The notes under the pieces are model-generated. The model saw only the letters and a program-made list of their open reading frames with translations. It made no database searches and had not been told where the DNA came from. The position numbers and the translations under genes were made by a program. Positions 59,771 to 64,000 of a stretch of 64,000 nucleotides of DNA are shown here, one piece after another (position 1 is the first letter of the stretch; each line of letters starts with the position of its first letter). This stretch comes from Stictocephala bisonia (taxonomy: Eukaryota; Arthropoda; Insecta; Hemiptera; Membracidae). The stretch covers positions 1,550,001 to 1,614,000 of the forward strand of contig JAQJVL010000157.1 of NCBI GenBank assembly GCA_035578905.1, written 5' to 3'.

Positions 59771-60074
59771 AGGTATGTATTTACAAACTTTTAACCGTGT
59801 GGAAAAGTTCTCATGTATACAGATAAAAAACTCAAAAGGTTTTTAGTGCAACTCAGTAAATCTCAACATGGCTACCGTTTAAGGCTCTGCAAGTGTAAAA
59901 ATGAAATTCAACCTCCCAGCTGCCATGGTATCGGTCCTCCCCCTCCCAATCCATTGATCCTGAAACTTGTTATCCAGAACATTCCGAACATAATTATGAA
60001 AATGTGTTGGAGCACTGACTTGCTTGAAAAACTTCATATTTAGTATACATGTGTAGCTAAATAGGTAAAACAAG

Positions 60075-60784
60075 GAAATAAAGTATCATTACTTTAACTA
60101 AATTAATTTTAAAATGGAGGCCTTTTAAAATCTTTAAGGTCAAATTTCATGAAAATCCTTATAGCTATAAAAAAATTAAAAGTTAAGTAAAAAATGCACA
60201 ATCAAGAGACAAATCGAACAACATCTTATTTACCGAAATCAAATAATAAATAACCCAGGTGTGACAATTTTTGTAAATCAATGTTATTTTTCTACAACAA
60301 TTAATACCTGAAACATAGTATAACATCAAATATGAGATGCTGCGCATCATTAATCAGCTGTTGTATGTCCACTTCATATTAACAATGAGTCAGCTGATGG
60401 TAGCTTGTCGAGTTATGGTATCTACAGATGAGCGGTGTTGTCGGAATCATGTCATAACGTACAGATGGCCCCTCTGTAACTAGAGTTGATGCGGATGGTC
60501 TAGCCTCGCAAACTTGACTGTACTAATTGTTCTTACGATGTAGAATAGTTTCATTTTGCGACCAAAGACTAATAAATATTTTTCATATCCATAAACAAAT
60601 ATTGGAGTTTCATTTATTCTTTAACAATATCATGTTATGATTTTACAGATGTTACAGAAGGATAACATTTTTCATATATTTTTAAAATGTCAAAACAATA
60701 TGTTATTTATTTAAATTAGCACTATTTAAATGCTATTATAAGTAAACGTTTAGTAATGTTTAGTAGAAACATCTTCCAGGGCTA
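60075..60784. other. Intron 4 spacer, no supported feature
   Basis: AT-rich without coding frames or paired repeats. Confidence 0.4.
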
Positions 60785-61040
60785 TTTAATAGAAATAACT
60801 TTCCAAACAGACGATTCCGAAACAGTAATAATTAGTTGCAACAAATTAAAAAGACTTGTTATATTTAGCCTACAAATAAAATGAATACAAAATGATTTCA
60901 TTTACACTCCGGTAACTGATATTTTCTTGTTTACCATCACCTAATCGGTATAACGTTTTTAGATAAGTACTCCCGCCCTGTCCTGCTTCTATTAACCCTT
61001 CTAAAGGTCACACGCACCTTTAGGCTGGACCAACTGTAGT
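60785..61040 (-). repeat. Dispersed repeat B, copy 2
   Basis: Reverse-complement match to 12619-12880 (see there), 48 kb away and in opposite orientation. Confidence 0.8.
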
Positions 61041-61193
61041 CTTTCGTGTCCAGATATTTTGGCCATTCAACTTGATAAACATTAGTGCTGATTCGTGATT
61101 GTTATATTATTATTGAATATAGTAATATCAATATATCAATCTAGTCTACAAATGTGATATGATGTTGAAACATGTGTTTATATTTCATCTATT

Positions 61194-61196
<3 letters not shown>

Positions 61197-61263
<67 letters not shown>

Positions 61264-61281
61264 TATATATATATATATATT
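61197..61281. repeat. (TA)n microsatellite
   Basis: About 31 TA units, then CAG, then about 9 more TA units. It lies directly before the 5' terminal repeat of the Ty3/gypsy remnant. Confidence 0.98.
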
Positions 61282-61441
61282 AAAGATGTTTGTTTGTTTA
61301 CATTTTTATAATGAATTGTTAAATAGCAGTTCAGTTACAAAATGAATGTGAAATGGTTTACAAATATACTTGTTTTCATTAATTCAGATTTATTAATTAT
61401 TTCTTATTGTAAACACAATATTGGCGACGAGGAAAAGTAAA

Positions 61442-62750
61442 ATGACAAATAATGATGATTGAAAAACTTTGTACAATGCAAGAAAAGTAATAAAATACCA
61501 GTTCACAAAAGCAAGTAGACTGGTAGAAGGTAACCTATCCCTATCCGTAATAGAAATTCAGATAAAATTACAATGTATCAAAGATTACTGGGGCAATTGC
61601 AAGCAAATACAAGACAAGATTGACCCACAAGTGAAAGAAGAAAATTTACAATATGAAGTAGACTACAGATGTGAAATCAAAGATAAGTACCTAGAATTAA
61701 CAGTTAGGTTAAATGAAATACTTAGTTTGTCTAATCAATCTGTAAGCATTAGTACATCATCACCTTCCACCTCACAGGAAACAAAAACAGTTTCGTCAAA
61801 TATTATCCTTGCACCTTACCATCCTGATGAGTCAGTATCAAATTTTATCAGAAAATTAGAAGTGTTCTTGCATCTTAAAAACCAGGATTTTGATGCAGAA
61901 CTAAAAGTTTACACATTATTACATGCTCTTACACCACAACTGCATCAACAGTTATATGATATATGTGCTCCGGGCACTCCTTTATCTAAGAGCTACGAGG
62001 AATTAGTATTTTTGCTAACAGAATTTCTTGATCATCAAGTGTTTAGGCCCTTCAGCATAAATTTATAAGCCAATCTCAACAGGGAGATGAAAATATAAAT
62101 GAATTTTCTATAGCTTTAAAAAAAATTACTGTCAAAAAAGTTTTAGTTACTCCTGTAGAAAAAGCGTAGCTGATATGCTTTTACGACTTCAATTTATTCG
62201 TGGGTTAAGAGATACTGATATACGAACCAGATTACTACAAGAAAGGACAGTCCTTTCATACAAAGAAGTGGTTAACATCGGAAACGGCAAAGACTGAGCA
62301 TAACTTGATGGGTCAAACTAATTCGGAACCAATACATCAAATTCAGCGGAGAATTAGAGAACAGGATTCGCAACCAAAAGAATAATGCAATCCAAGTTTT
62401 CAACCAGCAAAGTTAGACTTCAGCAGATAAAGTGGAAAATGTTACAGATGTGGTTCACCTGAACACAGAGCTAATAAATGCAGGTTTTCTAATACAACTT
62501 GTCACAACTGTAACAAGATAGGCCATTTAGCTAGAGTCTGTATGCAAGATAGGAATATGAAAAAGTCTGATCAACATCAGGCTGAATATCAAAACAGTCA
62601 TAATGGAGATAGCATACATGAAATAAATAAGTTGGTTAGAAGTAATAATGATAAGTTCATGATCAGTGTAGAGATAGAATAAAAATTAGTGTCAATGGAG
62701 CTGAACACAGGAGCAGCATTGAGTACAATTTCTTTTCCTAAATCCTAACG
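61442..62750 (+). pseudogene. Ty3/gypsy Gag with zinc knuckles and protease start
   Basis: ATG at 61442 (MTNNDD) is followed by an in-frame TGA (61460) and then the same frame to 62068: KTLYNARKVIKYQFTKASR ... IILAPYHPDESVSNFIRKLE ... TPLSKSYEELVFLLTEFL. A shift near 62035 leads to FISQSQQGDENINEFSIALK and FIRGLRDTDIRTRLLQERTV. Two CCHC zinc knuckles follow at about 62436-62535: CYRCGSPEHRANKC and CHNCNKIGHLARVC. The protease motif reads MELNTGAALSTISF (62697-62740), so the catalytic Asp of DTGA is Asn. Sequence similarity to pol is lost after that. The product would be a retroelement capsid; this copy is dead. Confidence 0.85.
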
Positions 62751-62944
62751 TTTTGCCCAAATTGCAATGCCGTATGACATGTGAGGATAGAAGCAACCAA
62801 AATAAGCTGTGAGAAGAACATCTGAGTTAAACTTCTAAGAAGGAAAATACAACTATTTGCTAACAACCTTATCAACATGCATAGAGAAATCGAGCCAATA
62901 GTCAACAATAAGATCCAAAAGGTTAGTATGGTGGCTTAAGTCTA

Positions 62945-63145
62945 TGGGAGTCTATATACACGTATAGTGGCATTGACTTACCCACCCACCCATACACGTA
63001 TAGCGGCATTGACCCACCCACCCACCCATACACGTGTGGCATTAACCCACCCGCCCATACATACACGTACAATGGCATTGACCCTCCCGCCTACCCATAC
63101 ACGTATAGTGGCATTGACCCACCCATACACGTTTAGTGGCATTGA
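62945..63145. repeat. Minisatellite array, same unit family as 14705-14905
   Basis: Six units of about 31-40 bp of the form CCCATACACGTATAGTGGCA + TTGACCCACCC. It lies between the broken protease of the gypsy element and its 3' terminal repeat. The Pro/Thr/His-rich open frame across it is a by-product of the repeat. Confidence 0.9.
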
Positions 63146-63239
63146 TTTTATTAAAATAATAGCAGTTCAGTTACAAAATGAATGTGAAATGGTTTTCATT
63201 AATTCAGATTTATTAATTATTATTGTAAACACAATAAAA

Positions 63240-64000
63240 TGTCTGTTGTACAGTAATGTCATTATTATTGACATCGGTCAATTTAAACCAAATTAATATT
63301 TAGCAAAACATTGGCTATGTTTCTTATCTGCTGAAAACCAGTGTAAACGCCGTTCCCACGGGTGCCCACTCCACTACACCACTGGGCATAGTGGAACAAT
63401 AAATTCCTCTTTTTAAGTATTGCTCAAAGTTTATTCATTGGTGGCCTAAATCAAAGGTAAATGAACAAAACACAACGTACATTTTACATTAAAAATAGCT
63501 GTTGTAATTCCCGGTAAGGAAAAAGATATCTGGAACTTGAGAATTTTACAAAAATGACTTGCTGTTGGTGCAGAAACTTTGTAACTATATCTACATATAC
63601 CCAAGTTTAAAGGTTGTTTACTAACATACTAAAAGGCCAATGATATTTCCAATATAACCATTATTTTCATCACCTAATTGTACATCATGAAATACTACGC
63701 ACTTGTAAATATGATGAAGTTTTACTTGTTTTCATTCTAGTTGGAACAAAAAAGCACCGGAATTTTAACTAGTTTTCACTGTACCTCAAGTTTCAAATTT
63801 TATTACTAAATAATCATTTGGTGTATCGCATTTATATTTTAATACATAATTGATAGGGATGTGTTTTCTTTAAAATTAATAAATTTCAGAATATACTCTT
63901 AATAATTCTTATGCTCTTAATACTTTTCAAGTAAACCTGAAACAACGTTTTCTTGGCTTCAAGAGATCATAAAACTAATAGGCCTACATGGTCATATTGT
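63240..64000. other. Intron 4, right edge of window
   Basis: AT-rich, no further warts exon and no recognised repeat. AGTGTAAACGCC..CCCACTCCACTACACCAC at about 63340-63390 is a brief GC-richer patch without assignment. Confidence 0.45.

Larger units (their letters stand above)
56609..59773 (+). mobile_element. RTE-like LINE inserted in the mariner remnant
   Basis: A perfect 13-bp target duplication, TATGTATTTACAA, lies at 56596-56608 and 59774-59786. The 5'-truncated copy begins in mid-RT (VKVNGKYTEGFEVN) and is split by a hAT element at 56685-58894. It resumes with TGVLQGYGIS / PPLLFNLVLEDALRKI (58905-58980). It ends in a (GGTAA)n tail at about 59760-59773. Confidence 0.92.
56557..60035 (-). 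mobile_element. Mariner-like remnant hosting nested insertions
   Basis: One terminus is at 56557 (TA then CAGGGCAGTCCAAAAAGAAA). The matching transposase C-terminus resumes on the minus strand after the nested RTE, at 59787-60035. There FFKQVSAPTHFHNYVRNVLD and FQDQWIGRG are followed, in shifted frames, by GPIPW and TCRALNGSHVEIY. KQVSAP replaces the usual QQDSAP/QQDGAP, so the second catalytic Asp is lost, and a deletion removes the third. No opposite terminus was found right of 60035. Confidence 0.75.
61318..63235 (+). mobile_element. Defective Ty3/gypsy-like LTR retrotransposon
   Basis: About 100 bp at 61318-61418 (AGCAGTTCAGTTACAAAATG ... TTGTAAACACA) recur as 63157-63234 with a 13-17-bp deletion, consistent with the 3' parts of two LTRs. 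TATTGGCGACGAGG follows the first, a typical primer-binding-site/leader sequence. Gag and the start of pol lie between. Reverse transcriptase, RNase H and integrase are absent, replaced by about 200 bp and a minisatellite. The outer LTR limits could not be fixed because the left end runs into the TA microsatellite. Confidence 0.75.

Overview
This is a eukaryotic, almost certainly insect, nuclear window. The sequence is AT-rich and intron-dominated, and the only conserved host gene is the Hippo-pathway kinase warts/LATS on the + strand. Four exons are visible, at 17351-17756, 33240-33357, 44411-46032 and 56363-56460, all with consensus splice sites and compatible phases. The gene continues past the right edge: no catalytic loop (HRD), DFG or C-lobe was found before 64000. 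Very large introns (15.5, 11.1 and 10.3 kb, then more than 7.5 kb), the mixture of piggyBac, pogo, hAT, mariner, RTE, R1-like and jockey/CR1-like elements, and the frequent AGGCCTA words suggest an expanded-genome insect, perhaps a hemipteran. The species is inference only.

Layout. 1-17350 (upstream of the first visible exon): jockey-like LINE fragments (1-875, 2245-3105, 3106-3450), an 8-bp-TSD hAT MITE (4949-5871), two tRNA-like SINE copies, a piggyBac remnant (7021-8048) split by a TA-flanked MITE with 28-bp TIRs (7124-7630), a GC-rich R1-like LINE with RNase H (about 10165-12448), a minisatellite (14705-14905) and a TTAA MITE (15597-16223). 17757-33239 (intron 1): a pogo-type MITE, a 258-bp near-perfect palindrome, and a piggyBac (20277-26490) with a decayed transposase that was itself hit by a 3-kb LINE. 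A second TTAA MITE and a decayed fragment of an uncharacterised multicopy protein family follow. 33358-44410 (intron 2): a mariner-like element with unusual 38-residue D-D spacing, a pogo-type MITE, and a structurally complete piggyBac (41353-43907) with an uninterrupted 592-codon transposase. 46033-56362 (intron 3): an inverted pair of an unknown repeat, a TTAA MITE, a jockey/CR1-like LINE, a dead piggyBac, a pogo/Tigger element with transposase remnant and another TTAA MITE. 56461-64000 (intron 4, start): a three-deep nest (hAT inside RTE inside mariner), a second copy of a repeat seen at 12.6 kb, a TA microsatellite, a defective Ty3/gypsy element and a second array of the minisatellite seen at 14.7 kb.

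How the parts relate. The four exons encode, in order, the N-terminal conserved LATS motif and the first part of the UBA domain, the rest of the UBA, the proline-rich PPxY region plus MOB-binding region and the kinase glycine loop, and the next N-lobe segment. Almost everything else is transposable-element DNA. Target-site duplications and nesting let several insertions be ordered in time. I see no bacterial genes, CRISPR array, rRNA or intact tRNA gene. The best candidate for something biologically live, apart from warts, is the 2.55-kb piggyBac at 41353-43907.
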